NCBI RefSeq assembly: GCF_019195435.1
Contig: NZ_CP078069.1
Coordinates: 496,001-560,000 of the forward strand
Origin: Comamonas sp. NLF-1-9
Lineage (GTDB): Bacteria; Pseudomonadota; Gammaproteobacteria; Burkholderiales; Burkholderiaceae_C
Length of the DNA: 64,000 nucleotides
Direction of reading: 5' to 3'
A program made the translations under genes and the position numbers. The notes beneath the pieces are model-generated. The model was not told the origin of the DNA and did not search any database. It saw only the letters and a list, made by a program, of their open reading frames with translations. Positions 18,314 to 30,549 of this stretch are shown here, in pieces. How positions within the stretch are numbered: position 1 is the stretch's first letter; each line of letters opens with the position of its first letter.

Positions 18314-18778
18314 TCAGCGAGCGTCAAACGGCGGACCGGAAAGGCGGCTGCCGCTCTTGAGCCCCTTGCGGGCAAACCAACCCTGGTTCATCTCCAGCAC
18401 GTAGCGCACCGGCTTGTCCGAGCAGTGCGCGTCCTCGGTCTGCGGCTGCATGTCCGCGAGGTTCACGATGCGCCCATCGTCGGCGATGAAAGCGGCCGTG
18501 AGCGGCAGCAGCGTGTCCTTCATCCAGAAGCACTGCACGCCCGGCTCTTCGAAGACGAAGAGCATGCCCTCGTGTTCGGGCATCTGGCGCCGGTGCATCA
18601 GCCCGATCTGGCGCTGCTGCGCGCTTGCAGCGACCTGGGCGTCGATGCGGTGAATGCCGGCCTGCAGCGCCACGCGCGCAAGCGAAGTCTGCGGCGGCTG
18701 GCCCGACTGCGCCGACGCGAAGCCGGCCACGGCGAGGCCGGCGAGCAGACAGAGAAAACGTGAAGCGGTGGCGAACAT
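18314..18778 (-). CDS. DUF192 family exported protein
   Basis: 154 aa with an N-terminal signal peptide (hydrophobic LCLLAGLAVAGFASAQ, cleavage after ASA). The mature domain is DUF192: RQIGLMHRRQMPEHEGMLFVF, a FWMKDT motif and a C-terminal VRYVLEMNQGWFARKGL. DUF192 proteins are small periplasmic or envelope domains without a firm function. ATG at 18778; an upstream in-frame Met would spoil the signal peptide. It converges with uspA (14 nt). Confidence 0.87.
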   Translation of the reverse strand: MFATASRFLCLLAGLAVAGFASAQSGQPPQTSLARVALQAGIHRIDAQVAASAQQRQIGLMHRRQMPEHEGMLFVFEEPGVQCFWMKDTLLPLTAAFIADDGRIVNLADMQPQTEDAHCSDKPVRYVLEMNQGWFARKGLKSGSRLSGPPFDAR

Positions 18779-18790
18779 GGGGCGACCCGT

Positions 18791-18825
18791 AAAAAAGCCC
18801 GCAAAGATCATACTTTGCGGGCTTT
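18791..18825 (-). terminator. Rho-independent terminator after the basic-tail exported protein
   Basis: A 13-bp perfect stem (18794-18806 with 18813-18825), loop of 6, and a T run on the minus strand. It lies between the DUF192 gene start and the stop of the upstream gene and ends that gene's transcript. Confidence 0.88.
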
Positions 18826-18863
18826 GCCTGTCTGCCCTGTACGGGGGCGGACGCTGAGCCGTC

Positions 18864-19112
18864 TCAGGCGGCCGACTTGGCAGCCCTCTTGGCAGGGCGC
18901 TTGGCATGCTTTTTGGCAGCCTTCTTGTGGGCCTTGGCCGCCTTGGACGTCTTGGCCTTGGGCGCTGCGGTGTCGGCGGGCGCTGCCGCAACAGGGGCGG
19001 CCGGTGCAGCGGCGGCGGCAGGTGCCATGGGCTCGGCGGGCGCCGGCTGGCCCTGGGCGGCTGCGCCGAAGGCGATGAGGCTGGAAGCGAGGAGAGCGAA
19101 AAGCTGTTTCAT
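18864..19112 (-). CDS. small exported Ala-rich protein with a basic, histone-H1-like tail
   Basis: 82 aa. A signal peptide (MKQLFALLASSLIAFGAAAQ) is followed by an Ala/Pro-rich stretch and a C-terminal ~30 residues made almost only of Lys, Ala and Arg (AAKAHKKAAKKHAKRPAKRA). Histone-like tails of this kind are usual in cytosolic DNA-binding proteins; combined with a signal peptide it would be a polycationic envelope protein. No known domain. ATG at 19112; clear terminator downstream. Confidence 0.7.
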   Translation of the reverse strand: MKQLFALLASSLIAFGAAAQGQPAPAEPMAPAAAAAPAAPVAAAPADTAAPKAKTSKAAKAHKKAAKKHAKRPAKRAAKSAA

Positions 19113-19308
19113 GGTGCTGATGTCCTGGTTGCAAAGTGCAGCGCGAGACGCCGCGTTGCGCATGCTTGAACGGCCGCGCTCATCCGGGGGTTGACGGTGC
19201 GCCGGGTTTTCTTCACTAGAATTTGACGCGTTTCGAGCCCGCGCGGCCCTGGTGTGCTGCGCGGGCTTGGTCACGGGTTTCGCGCTCACAAGGGGGAGAA
19301 GCACGCGC

Positions 19309-20568
<1,260 letters not shown>

Positions 20569-20605
20569 GCCCTGCGCGCGGCGCTTGCGCGCGCGCCGGG
20601 CGAGC

Positions 20606-21562
20606 TCAGCCTTCGACGATGGTGATGGGCGGCAGATCGGCCGGGTCGTGCACGTCGCCGAGCTGCTGGCCGCTGTGCAGCGGCGCCGCGCGCTGGCGCA
20701 GCATCTCGACCAGGAAGTTGGGCTGGGCCAGCAGCGCCTGGTGGGTCTGCCCGTTGTACAACTGCAGCCGGCCGATGCCGCGCACGCGCAGGCGCGCGTC
20801 CACCTGCGCCGGCGTGAGCGCCGCCGGGTCGCTGGTGTCCGATGCCATGGCCATGCACCACAGCGTGCCGTACAAGGGCACGTACTGCAGGTAGGGCCGC
20901 ACGATGGGGAACACCGCCTTGAGCGAGGCGTGGATGCGCTGCAGGCTCTCCTGCAGGTGGATGGGTGAGCCCAGGTGCAGCGAAAGCACGCCGCCGGGCT
21001 GCAGGATGCGCTGGCAGGTCTGGTAGAACTGCACCGTGTACAACTCCACCGCCGGGCCGAAGGGGTCGGTCAGGTCGAGCACGATCTGATCGAACCGCTG
21101 CTCGGTGGCCTGCATGAAGATGCGCGCGTCACCGAGCTGCAGGCGCACGCGCGGGTCGTCGAGTGCGCCGCGATGGATGGACGCCAGCCACTGGCGCGCC
21201 ATGCGCACGACTTCGTCGTCGAGCTCGCACAGCGTTACCTGCTCGATGCCGGGGAGCTTGAGCAGTTCTTCGACCGCGCCGCCGTCGCCGCCGCCCACGA
21301 CCAGCGCGTGGCGCACGCCGGGGTGCGCGATCGCCGGCAGGTGCACCATGGGTTCATGGTAGAAAAACTCGTCGCGCTCGCTGGTCATGAAGCAGCCGTC
21401 GATGCGCATCACCCGCCCGAACTGCGGGTGCTCAAAGATCTCGATGTGCTGCCAGTCGGAGCGGCTTTGCGCCAGCAGTTCGCAGTGGGTGAGGTAGAAG
21501 CCGAAGTGTGCGTTCAGCCGCTCCGCCACGGCCTGGCGCGCGCCCGCCACGGCGCCCGTCAT
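20606..21562 (-). CDS. speE: spermidine synthase (polyamine aminopropyltransferase)
   Basis: 318 aa. Transfers an aminopropyl group from decarboxylated SAM to putrescine. Key motifs: YHEPMVHLPA, the nucleotide site VVGGGDGGAVEELLK and the catalytic Asp in VLDLTDPFGPA. The C-terminus is longer than in E. coli SpeE by ~30 residues. The ATG at 21562 overlaps the last codons of speD by 4 nt, so the two polyamine genes are translationally coupled. Confidence 0.94.
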   Translation of the reverse strand: MTGAVAGARQAVAERLNAHFGFYLTHCELLAQSRSDWQHIEIFEHPQFGRVMRIDGCFMTSERDEFFYHEPMVHLPAIAHPGVRHALVVGGGDGGAVEELLKLPGIEQVTLCELDDEVVRMARQWLASIHRGALDDPRVRLQLGDARIFMQATEQRFDQIVLDLTDPFGPAVELYTVQFYQTCQRILQPGGVLSLHLGSPIHLQESLQRIHASLKAVFPIVRPYLQYVPLYGTLWCMAMASDTSDPAALTPAQVDARLRVRGIGRLQLYNGQTHQALLAQPNFLVEMLRQRAAPLHSGQQLGDVHDPADLPPITIVEG

Positions 21563-21966
21563 GCCCGATCGACGCGATGCAGCCGAGGCTCGCTCGGGTT
21601 GAACGCGGCTTGCAGGCTGTCAAACAGCTTTTGTGCCTTGGGGCGGTTGTTTTCGGTGTAGTTGCAGACGTAGACGTCCAGCGTCACGTAACCCGATTCG
21701 GGCCAGGTGTGGATGGACAGGTGCGATTCGGCCAGCACCACCACGCCGGTGACGCCGCCGTCCTCGCCAAAGCCGTGAAACAGCGAGCCGACCGACGTCA
21801 GCCCGGCATCGGCCACCTGCTGCTTGCAGAATTCTTCCAGGTAAGCCGCGTCGTACATCAGCCTGGGATCACACTCGCAACCATAAAGGTCGCCTATCAG
21901 GTGCAGACCGGTGGCCAGCCGGTGGGCCGGGCGTGAAGGGGGGCGTGCGACGACAGCTTGATCCAT
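21559..21966 (-). CDS. speD: S-adenosylmethionine decarboxylase proenzyme (SpeH type)
   Basis: 135 aa, the short bacterial class 1B form. The self-processing serine that becomes the pyruvoyl group is in ESHLSIHTWPE (cleavage between Glu and Ser); the catalytic Cys is in YVCNYTE. It provides decarboxylated SAM for SpeE, encoded directly downstream. ATG at 21966 with GGAAAGGT upstream. A candidate promoter lies ~115 nt upstream. Confidence 0.94.
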   Translation of the reverse strand: MDQAVVARPPSRPAHRLATGLHLIGDLYGCECDPRLMYDAAYLEEFCKQQVADAGLTSVGSLFHGFGEDGGVTGVVVLAESHLSIHTWPESGYVTLDVYVCNYTENNRPKAQKLFDSLQAAFNPSEPRLHRVDRA

Positions 21967-22082
21967 CGTGGGATGACCTTTCCTGGGTGGCAAGGACAGC
22001 TGGCGGGCATTGCGCGCCTGGTCTGCCAAACCCGGCAGCAAGCGGTGATGCCCAAGCCTTGCAGTGCAAAACGGAACCGGCA

Positions 22083-22112
22083 ATTATAGTTGCATGCTAT
22101 ATGTTTATTCCA
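22083..22112 (-). promoter_or_regulatory. candidate promoter of speD-speE
   Basis: Minus strand: TGGAAT (22112-22107), 18-nt spacer, TATAAT (22088-22083). It is AT-rich against a GC-rich background, and faces speD in the divergent speD/mlaF gap. Confidence 0.55.
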
Positions 22113-22210
22113 GCCCGGGCGCGCGGGCCGCGCGGCGGGCATTTGGCGCTGCATTTATCATTGATCCCTTTGCCCGCGCTGGCCGCGCAGGCGCCTTCGA
22201 GTAGCCCCCG

Positions 22211-23029
22211 ATGTCCGAACCCCTAGTGCAGCTGCGCAACGTCACCTTCGGGTATGGCGCGCGCGCGGTGCTGCGCGACCTGTCGCTGGTGGTGCCGCGC
22301 GGCAAGGTCACGGCCATCATGGGCGCCTCGGGCGGTGGCAAGACCACGGTGCTGCGCCTGATCGGCGGGCAGCACCGGGCGCAGCAGGGGCAGGTGCTGG
22401 TCGACAGCCAGGACGTCGGCGCGCTCGAACTGCCGGCGCTCTATGCCTTGCGCCGGCGCATGGGCATGCTGTTTCAGTTCGGCGCGCTGTTCACCGACCT
22501 GAGCGTGTTCGACAACGTCGCCTTTCCGCTGCGCGAGCACACCGACCTGAGCCCGGCACTGGTGCGCGACATCGTCCTGATGAAGCTGCATGCGGTGGGC
22601 CTGCGCGGTGCGCGCGACCTGATGCCCAGCCAGATCTCGGGCGGCATGGCGCGGCGCGTGGCGCTGGCGCGCGCGATCGCGCTCGACCCCGAGCTGGTCA
22701 TGTACGACGAGCCCTTTGCCGGGCTCGATCCCATCTCCATGGGCATTGCGGCGCAGCTGATCCGCCGGCTCAACGATGCCATGGGGCTGACCACGGTGCT
22801 GGTGTCGCACAACCTGCAGGAAACCTTCGCTCTGGCCGACCATGTCGTCATCCTGGGCGAAGGCGATGTCGCGGCCCAGGGCACGCCCGGAGAGGTGCGC
22901 ACCAGCGACAACCCGCTGGTGCACCAGTTCGTGCATGCCCTGCCTGTGGGCCCCGTACCGTTTCACTACCCGGGACCCAGCATGGCGCAGGACTTTGGCG
23001 TGGCCCGTGAGGCCGGAGGCCGACGGTGA
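22211..23029 (+). CDS. mlaF: Mla phospholipid transport ATPase MlaF
   Basis: 272 aa ABC ATPase. Walker [10 protein letters not shown] near residue 38, signature [14 protein letters not shown], Walker [13 protein letters not shown], and the switch His in VLVSHNLQ. It powers the inner-membrane MlaFEDB complex that moves phospholipids between the inner membrane and the periplasmic carrier MlaC. First gene of mlaF-E-D-A-C-B; ATGs and stops overlap (4 nt with mlaE). Confidence 0.95.
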   Translation: MSEPLVQLRNVTFGYGARAVLRDLSLVVPRGKVTAIMGASGGGKTTVLRLIGGQHRAQQGQVLVDSQDVGALELPALYALRRRMGMLFQFGALFTDLSVFDNVAFPLREHTDLSPALVRDIVLMKLHAVGLRGARDLMPSQISGGMARRVALARAIALDPELVMYDEPFAGLDPISMGIAAQLIRRLNDAMGLTTVLVSHNLQETFALADHVVILGEGDVAAQGTPGEVRTSDNPLVHQFVHALPVGPVPFHYPGPSMAQDFGVAREAGGRR

Positions 23030-23808
23030 GCTGGTGGCGCCCCGCGGACGTGGGCCTGGCGCTGCGCAGCCGCCTGGCGGACATCGGCCTGGGCGCGCGC
23101 CTGTTCGTGCGGCTGCTGGCCTTGCTTGGCCCGGCGCTGCGCCGCCCGGCGCTGCTGCGCGACCAGGTGCACTTCCTGGGCAACCATTCGCTGGCCATCA
23201 TTGCGCTGTCGGGCCTGTTCGTCGGCTTCGTGCTGGCGCTGCAGGGCTACAACGTGCTGCAGCTCTACGGTTCGGAGACCTCGCTCGGCCTGATGGTCAC
23301 GCTCAGCCTGGTGCGCGAGCTCGGCCCGGTGGTCACCGCGCTGCTGTTCGCCGGGCGCGCCGGCACCTCCCTGACGGCCGAAATCGGCCTGATGCGCGCG
23401 GGCGAGCAGCTGTCGGCCATGGAACTGATGGCGGTGGACCCGGTGCAGCGCATTCTGGCGCCGCGCTTCTGGGGTGGCGTGATTGCCATGCCGGTGCTGG
23501 CGGCGGTGTTCAGCGCCGTCGGGGTGCTGGGCGGCTGGCTGGTCGGCGTGGTGATGATAGGGGTGGACGGCGGCGCGTTCTGGGGCCAGATGCAAGGCGG
23601 CGTGGACGTGTTCAAGGACGTGGGCAACGGCGTGGTCAAGAGCCTGGTGTTCGGCGTCGCGGTGACGTTCACCGCGGTGCTGCAGGGCTACGCGGCCAAG
23701 CCCACGCCCGAAGGCGTGGCGCGCGCGACCACGCGCACCGTGGTGATCGCGTCGCTGGCGGTGCTGGCGCTCGATTTCATCCTCACCGCCTTGATGTTCA
23801 GCTTGTAG
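23026..23808 (+). CDS. mlaE: Mla ABC transporter permease MlaE
   Basis: 260 aa permease of the MlaE/YrbE family with about five to six membrane helices. Family motifs are [18 protein letters not shown] and the strongly conserved [21 protein letters not shown]. Overlaps mlaF by 4 nt, and its stop codon overlaps the Shine-Dalgarno AGGAGG of mlaD. Confidence 0.95.
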   Translation: MSWWRPADVGLALRSRLADIGLGARLFVRLLALLGPALRRPALLRDQVHFLGNHSLAIIALSGLFVGFVLALQGYNVLQLYGSETSLGLMVTLSLVRELGPVVTALLFAGRAGTSLTAEIGLMRAGEQLSAMELMAVDPVQRILAPRFWGGVIAMPVLAAVFSAVGVLGGWLVGVVMIGVDGGAFWGQMQGGVDVFKDVGNGVVKSLVFGVAVTFTAVLQGYAAKPTPEGVARATTRTVVIASLAVLALDFILTALMFSL

Positions 23809-23816
23809 GAGGCGCA

Positions 23817-24308
23817 ATGGAACGATCCAAAAACGATGTCTGGGTGGGCCTGTTCGTGATGCTGGGCCTGGCCGCGCTGGTGTTCCTGGCGCTGCAGTCG
23901 GCCAACCTGCTCAACCTCAACTGGCAGCAGGGCTATCGCATCAGCGCGCGCTTTGACAACATCGGCGGCCTCAAGCCCAAGGCGGCGGTGCGCGGCGCGG
24001 GCGTGGTCGTCGGGCGGGTGCGCGCCATCACCTTCGACGACACCACCTACCAGGCGCGCGTGACGCTGGAGATGGACCGGCACTTCCAGTTTCCCAAGGA
24101 CAGCTCGCTCAAGATCCTCACCAGCGGCCTGCTGGGCGACCAGTACATCGGCATCGAGCCGGGCGCCGACGAGCAGAACCTGGCCGATGGCGACACCGTC
24201 ACCGCCACCCAGTCGGCGGTGGTGCTTGAAAACCTCATAGGGCAGTTCCTCTACGGCAAGGCGCAGGACAACGCCGCCCCGCCGGCCCCTGCCAACAACA
24301 AGAAATGA
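23817..24308 (+). CDS. mlaD: Mla substrate-binding MCE-domain protein MlaD
   Basis: 163 aa. One N-terminal membrane helix (residues ~8-28) and one MCE domain (ARFDNIGGLKPKAAVRGAGVVVGRV, then DQYIGIEPG). Hexamers of MlaD form the lipid channel on the periplasmic face of MlaFEDB. ATG at 23817 with AGGAGG 5 nt upstream; the stop overlaps mlaA by 4 nt. Confidence 0.95.
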   Translation: MERSKNDVWVGLFVMLGLAALVFLALQSANLLNLNWQQGYRISARFDNIGGLKPKAAVRGAGVVVGRVRAITFDDTTYQARVTLEMDRHFQFPKDSSLKILTSGLLGDQYIGIEPGADEQNLADGDTVTATQSAVVLENLIGQFLYGKAQDNAAPPAPANNKK

Positions 24309-25051
24309 CCACCTCTCACCATGCAAGCCCCGGCCTGCGGGCCATGCTGCTGGCGCTGACGGCGGGGCTGCTGCTGGCCCTGGCCGGCTGCGCCACCGGG
24401 CCGGGCGCCCATCCGCAAGATCCGCTCGAGCCCTACAACCGGGCGATGAGCGAGTTCAACGACGGGGTTGACACCATCTTGCTTACGCCCGCTGCCACGC
24501 TCTACAAGGAGGCCTTGCCCCGACCGGTGCGCACGGGCGTGGGCAACTTCTTTGCCAACCTCGCCGACCTCTGGTCCTTCGTGAACAACGTGCTGCAAGG
24601 CCAGGGCAGGGCGGCCGCCGACAGCCTGGCGCGCTTCGGCATCAATTCCTTCATCGGCATCGGCGGCGTGTTCGACGTGGCCAGCGAGGCGGGCATAGAG
24701 CGCCACAAGCAGGACTTCGGCCTGACGCTGGCGCGCTGGGGCATACCCAGCGGCCCTTATCTGGTGCTGCCGCTGCTGGGCCCGTCCACGCTGCGCGACA
24801 CGGCCGCGCTGCCCGCCGATACCTGGGGCGACCTGGCCTGGCATGCGCGCCCGGTGCGCACGCGCAACGGCCTGTACGTGCTGCGCTTCGCCGACCGGCG
24901 TGCCGCCTTTCTCGGCGCCACGGCGGTGCGGGACGCGGCGGCGCTGGACCCCTACACTTTTACCCGCGACCTCTACCTCGGTGCGCGCGAGCGGCAATCC
25001 GGCCGCAATGCCGCGGACAGCGACGGCAGGTTGCCGGAGGAAGATGAATGA
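24305..25051 (+). CDS. mlaA: outer-membrane lipoprotein MlaA (VacJ)
   Basis: 248 aa lipoprotein with lipobox ALAGC (residues ~26-30). The MlaA domain begins with DPLEPYNRAMSEFND and includes RFGINSFIGIGGVFDVAS and the pore segment GPYLVLPLLGPSTLRD. It extracts misplaced phospholipids from the outer leaflet of the outer membrane and passes them to MlaC. In E. coli mlaA is elsewhere on the chromosome; here it is inside the operon between mlaD and mlaC. It overlaps both neighbours by 4 nt. Confidence 0.94.
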   Translation: MTTSHHASPGLRAMLLALTAGLLLALAGCATGPGAHPQDPLEPYNRAMSEFNDGVDTILLTPAATLYKEALPRPVRTGVGNFFANLADLWSFVNNVLQGQGRAAADSLARFGINSFIGIGGVFDVASEAGIERHKQDFGLTLARWGIPSGPYLVLPLLGPSTLRDTAALPADTWGDLAWHARPVRTRNGLYVLRFADRRAAFLGATAVRDAAALDPYTFTRDLYLGARERQSGRNAADSDGRLPEEDE

Positions 25052-25698
25052 CGGTTTTTTGCTTTGACTCCTTGAACCGGCGCGGCTGTCTGCGCGCCGC
25101 CGTCGCCGCCGCCGTGCTGGCCGGGCATCTGCCCTGGGCGCTGGCCGCGACCGAGGCGCCGAATGCCATGATCGAGCGCCTGTCCAACGAGGTGCTCGAT
25201 GCCGTCGGCAAGGACGCGGCCATCAAGGCCGGCGACGTGCACAAGATCGTTGCGCTGGTGGACAGGATCATCCTGCCGCACCTGGACTTCAAGCGCATGA
25301 CGGCCGCCGCCGTCGGCCCGGGTTGGCGCCGCGCCACGCCCGAGCAGCAGCAGCACCTGCAGGACGAGTTCAAGCAGCTGCTGGTGCGCACCTACGCGGG
25401 CGCGCTCTCTGAGGTGTCCAACCTGCGCATCGCCGTCAAGCCGTTTCGCGCCGCCGAGGGCGACAAGGACGTGCTGGTACGCACCGAGGTGCGCGGCCGG
25501 GGCGACCCCATCGAGCTGGACTACCGCCTGGCGCAGAAGGCGGGCGAGGACTGGAAGATCTACAACATCAACATCATGGGCGTATGGCTGGTGGAAACCT
25601 ACCGCAGCCAGTTCGCCGCCGAGATCAACGCCCGCGGCGTGGACGGCCTGATCGAGGCGCTGGTGGCGCGCAACCAGGCCAACGCGCCCGCGCGCTAG
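25048..25698 (+). CDS. mlaC: periplasmic phospholipid carrier MlaC
   Basis: 216 aa with a signal peptide (hydrophobic stretch ending LPWALAA). Carries phospholipid between MlaA and MlaFEDB. The family pattern is visible: VDRIILPHLDFKRMTAAAVG, RATPEQQQHLQDEFKQLLVRTY and a C-terminal IYNINIMGVWLVETYRSQF. Overlaps mlaA by 4 nt. Confidence 0.94.
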   Translation: MTVFCFDSLNRRGCLRAAVAAAVLAGHLPWALAATEAPNAMIERLSNEVLDAVGKDAAIKAGDVHKIVALVDRIILPHLDFKRMTAAAVGPGWRRATPEQQQHLQDEFKQLLVRTYAGALSEVSNLRIAVKPFRAAEGDKDVLVRTEVRGRGDPIELDYRLAQKAGEDWKIYNINIMGVWLVETYRSQFAAEINARGVDGLIEALVARNQANAPAR

Positions 25699-25710
25699 CG
25701 GTGCTGCGCC

Positions 25711-25986
25711 ATGCTGGTGCTGCCTTCCACGCTCACCCACGCCAAGGCGGGCGCCTGCCTGCAGCTGCTGCTGCAGGGCCTCAAGGCCGAACAGGGCAGC
25801 CAGGTGCTGGTCGATTGCGCGGCGCTGTCGGTCTTTGACAGCTCCGCCCTTGCCGTGCTGCTCGAATGCCGGCGCGCCGCGCTGTACGACGGCAAGCAGC
25901 TGGCCACCCGGGCGATGCCCCAGCCCCTGCTCGATCTGGCGGGCCTGTACGGCGTGCAGGAACTGCTGGCGCCAGCCGCCGCCTGA
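25711..25986 (+). CDS. mlaB: STAS-domain protein MlaB
   Basis: 91 aa STAS domain; the loop FDSSALAVLLECRR holds the serine/threonine patch typical of the fold. MlaB binds MlaF and is needed for activity of the complex. 12 nt after mlaC, last gene of the mla cluster. Confidence 0.88.
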   Translation: MLVLPSTLTHAKAGACLQLLLQGLKAEQGSQVLVDCAALSVFDSSALAVLLECRRAALYDGKQLATRAMPQPLLDLAGLYGVQELLAPAAA

Positions 25987-26062
25987 GGCGCGCTCCCGGG
26001 GCGGCGCCGAAAGGCAGGGGCAGGACAGGGAAGACGGCGCCGACTAGAATGCCCGGTTCCCT

Positions 26063-26988
<926 letters not shown>

Positions 26989-26992
<4 letters not shown>

Positions 26993-27744
26993 GCGGCTGG
27001 CCCACGCTGTTCAGGAAGGAGCTGCTGCGCTTTTGGAAGGTGGCCTTCCAGACCGTGGTGGCGCCGGTGGTCACCTCCATGCTCTACCTGCTGATCTTCG
27101 GCCACGTGCTGGAAGACCGGCTGCAGGTGTACGGGCAGCTCAGCTACACCGCCTTCCTCGTGCCGGGGCTGGTGATGATGAGCATCCTGCAGAACTCGTT
27201 CGCCAACAGCGCCTCCAGCCTGGTGCAGAGCAAGATCATGGGCAACCTGGTGTTCATCCAGCTCACGCCGCTGTCGCACTGGGCGTGGTTCACCGCCTAC
27301 GTGGGCTCGTCCGTGGTGCGCGGGCTGGTGGTGGGGCTGGGCGTGTTCGTCGTCACGCTGTTCTATGCCCAGCCGGGCTTCGTCCAGCCGCTGTGGAGCC
27401 TGGCGTTTGCCGTGCTGGGCGCGGGCCTGCTGGGCGCGCTGGGGGTCATCGCGGGCCTGTGGGCCGACAAGTTCGACCACATGGCCACCTTCCAGAACTT
27501 CGTCATCGTGCCCATGACCTTTCTTTCGGGCGTGTTCTATTCGATAGACACCCTGCCGCCCTTCTGGCAGGGCGTGAGCCAGCTCAACCCCTTCTTCTAC
27601 ATGGTCGACGGCTTTCGCTACGGCTTCTTCGGCATGAGCGACATCTCCCCCTGGGTGAGCCTGGCCGTGGTGGGCCTGGCCTGGGTGCTGGTGAGCGCGC
27701 TGACGCTGCGCCTGCTGGCCGTCGGCTACAAGATCCGCAACTGA
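26989..27744 (+). CDS. ABC-2 type exporter permease (YadH/NodJ type)
   Basis: 251 aa with six predicted transmembrane helices; the ABC-2 signature is in the last third (FVIVPMTFLSGVFYSIDTLP ... LNPFFYMVDGFRYGFFG). ATG at 26989 inside the last codons of the ATPase gene. Partner of the upstream ATPase. Confidence 0.9.
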
Positions 27745-27772
27745 TTTTTCTGTTTTCCGCAAAGGTGTGCCC

Positions 27773-28024
27773 ATGACCGCTGACGACATCCGGCAACTCA
27801 TCGCCGAGCACCTGGCCTGCGAGCACCTGCAGGTGGACGGCGACGGACACCACTGGTTTGCGCTGGTGGTCTCCCCCGCGTTCGAGGGCAAGCGCCCCAT
27901 CCAGCGCCACCAGCTGGTCTATGGCGCGGTGCGCGCGCACATGGACAGCGAGGCGCTGCATGCCCTGTCCATGAAGACCTTCACGCCGGCCGAGTGGGAG
28001 CAGGCGCAGCAGCAGGCGGTGTGA
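27773..28024 (+). CDS. BolA/IbaG family protein
   Basis: 83 aa BolA-type domain. Recognisable features are the DGDGHHWFALVVSPAFEGK strand and the QRHQLVYGAV helix with the conserved His, used by IbaG/BolA to hold an iron-sulfur cluster with monothiol glutaredoxin. This position, between the mla/ABC block and murA, matches ibaG of E. coli (mla-ibaG-murA). ATG at 27773 with AAAGG 7 nt upstream; a GTG two codons earlier is less likely. Confidence 0.88.
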   Translation: MTADDIRQLIAEHLACEHLQVDGDGHHWFALVVSPAFEGKRPIQRHQLVYGAVRAHMDSEALHALSMKTFTPAEWEQAQQQAV

Positions 28025-28132
28025 GCCATGCTGCCGCCCGGCGCCGCTCTCTTGCTCCTTGCCCCGCCGGGGGAAGGCCGGGATGGGGGCTTGGGGCTTG
28101 TCCCACGCAGTGCGCTGATTGCGGTCCGGGCG

Positions 28133-28168
28133 GCCCCCACCCCAACCCTCCCCCAAAGGGGGAAGGGG
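28133..28168. repeat. GC-rich hairpin repeat (CCCTCCCCCAAAGGGGGA type), copy 1
   Basis: A self-complementary CCCCC-AAA-GGGGG core flanked by pyrimidine-rich sequence. Similar hairpins occur at 32320-32354, 35591-35630 and 54037-54058. The 212-bp gap 28025-28236 holds this and a dispersed palindrome and no gene. Confidence 0.6.
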
Positions 28169-28176
28169 AAATTCAC

Positions 28177-28235
28177 ATTTTGATAGCTATTGGCGCTTGA
28201 TGGGCAAGCGTTAGAGCCCGATTTGACTCTTATTC
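28177..28235. repeat. dispersed palindromic repeat, copy 3 (upstream of murA)
   Basis: Forward orientation: TTTTGATAGCTATTGGCGCTTG, then ATGGGCAAGCGTTAGAGC and ATTTGACTCTTATT. It ends 1 nt before the murA start codon, so it forms the proximal leader of murA. Confidence 0.85.
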
Positions 28236-28236
28236 G

Positions 28237-29507
<1,271 letters not shown>

Positions 29508-29511
<4 letters not shown>

Positions 29512-30158
29512 CGCAGCAGATCACGCTGGCGCTGTCCAAGGGCCGCATCTTCGACGAAACCCTGCCGCTGCTGGCCACCGCCGGCATCGAGGTGCTGGAA
29601 GACCCGGAAAAAACCCGCAAGCTCATCCTGCCCACCAACCAGGCCGACGTGCGCGTGGTGCTGGTGCGCGCCACCGACGTGCCCACCTACGTGGAATACG
29701 GCGGCGCCGACCTGGGCGTGGCCGGCAAGGACAACCTGATCGAGCATGGCGGCCAGGGCCTGTTTCGCCCGCTGGACCTGCGCATCGCCCAATGCCACGT
29801 CGGCGTGGCCGTGCGCACCGACTTTGATTACCAGCAGGCCGTGCACCAGGGCGCACGCCTGCGCGTGGCCACCAAATACCCCACCATCGCGCGCAACTTC
29901 TTTGCCGGCAAGGGCATGCATGCCGACCTCATCAAGCTCTACGGCAGCATGGAACTGGCCCCGCTCACCGGCCTGGCCGACGCCATCGTCGATCTCGTCT
30001 CCACCGGCAACACGCTCAAGGCCAACCAGCTGGTGGAGGTCGAGCGCATCATGGACATCAGCAGCCACCTGGTGGTCAACCAGGCCGCGTTCAAGCTCAA
30101 GCAGGCGCGCATCAAGCGCATCATCGAGGCGTTTGCAGGGGCGGTGGGAGCGGACTGA
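29508..30158 (+). CDS. hisG: ATP phosphoribosyltransferase, short form (HisG)
   Basis: 216 aa. First step of histidine synthesis. It is the short form, lacking the ~80-residue C-terminal regulatory domain of long HisG, so it is expected to need HisZ; no hisZ is in the window. Motifs: [28 protein letters not shown] and the PRPP site [13 protein letters not shown]. Overlaps murA by 4 nt. hisD follows, but a small antitoxin gene is wedged between. Confidence 0.95.
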
Positions 30159-30264
30159 GATACGGCCGTGGATGCAAAACAAGACGGCACGAGAGCGGTT
30201 CGCGGCTGAATCCGCTCCTGCGAAAATGGCCTTGCTTTCTATTTGAACAGTCTTGGAGCCCGCC

Positions 30265-30549
30265 ATGCGTATCACGGTCACGATCGACGACGAGTTGTAC
30301 CAGCAGGCACTGGAACTGGCCGGTCCGGGCACGGATAGGGTGACATTGCTGCGCGAAGCCATGCAGACCTTTATCCGTGTGCAGTCTGGCAAGCGGTCGG
30401 CTGCGTTGGGTGATCAGACATCGCAAGTGGCCGGTGCACCGCACCGCCGTTCACTGGCCGAGGTGTTGACCGCCATCCCTTTAGCGGAGCAAGACGACGG
30501 CTGGGATGGGTGGCCACATTCCACAATGGAATCTATCGAAAAACCATGA
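30265..30549 (+). CDS. orphan VapB-type (ribbon-helix-helix) antitoxin
   Basis: 94 aa. The N-terminus [20 protein letters not shown] followed by [11 protein letters not shown] is the pattern of the VapB family (DUF2191) that pairs with PIN-domain VapC toxins. No toxin follows; the gene ends with ATGA, so its stop overlaps the hisD start by 4 nt. It has its own ATG with GGAG 8 nt upstream. It is therefore inserted in the histidine operon and may be translationally coupled to hisD. The rest of the protein is poorly conserved. An orphan antitoxin is inferred, not shown. Confidence 0.75.
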   Translation: MRITVTIDDELYQQALELAGPGTDRVTLLREAMQTFIRVQSGKRSAALGDQTSQVAGAPHRRSLAEVLTAIPLAEQDDGWDGWPHSTMESIEKP

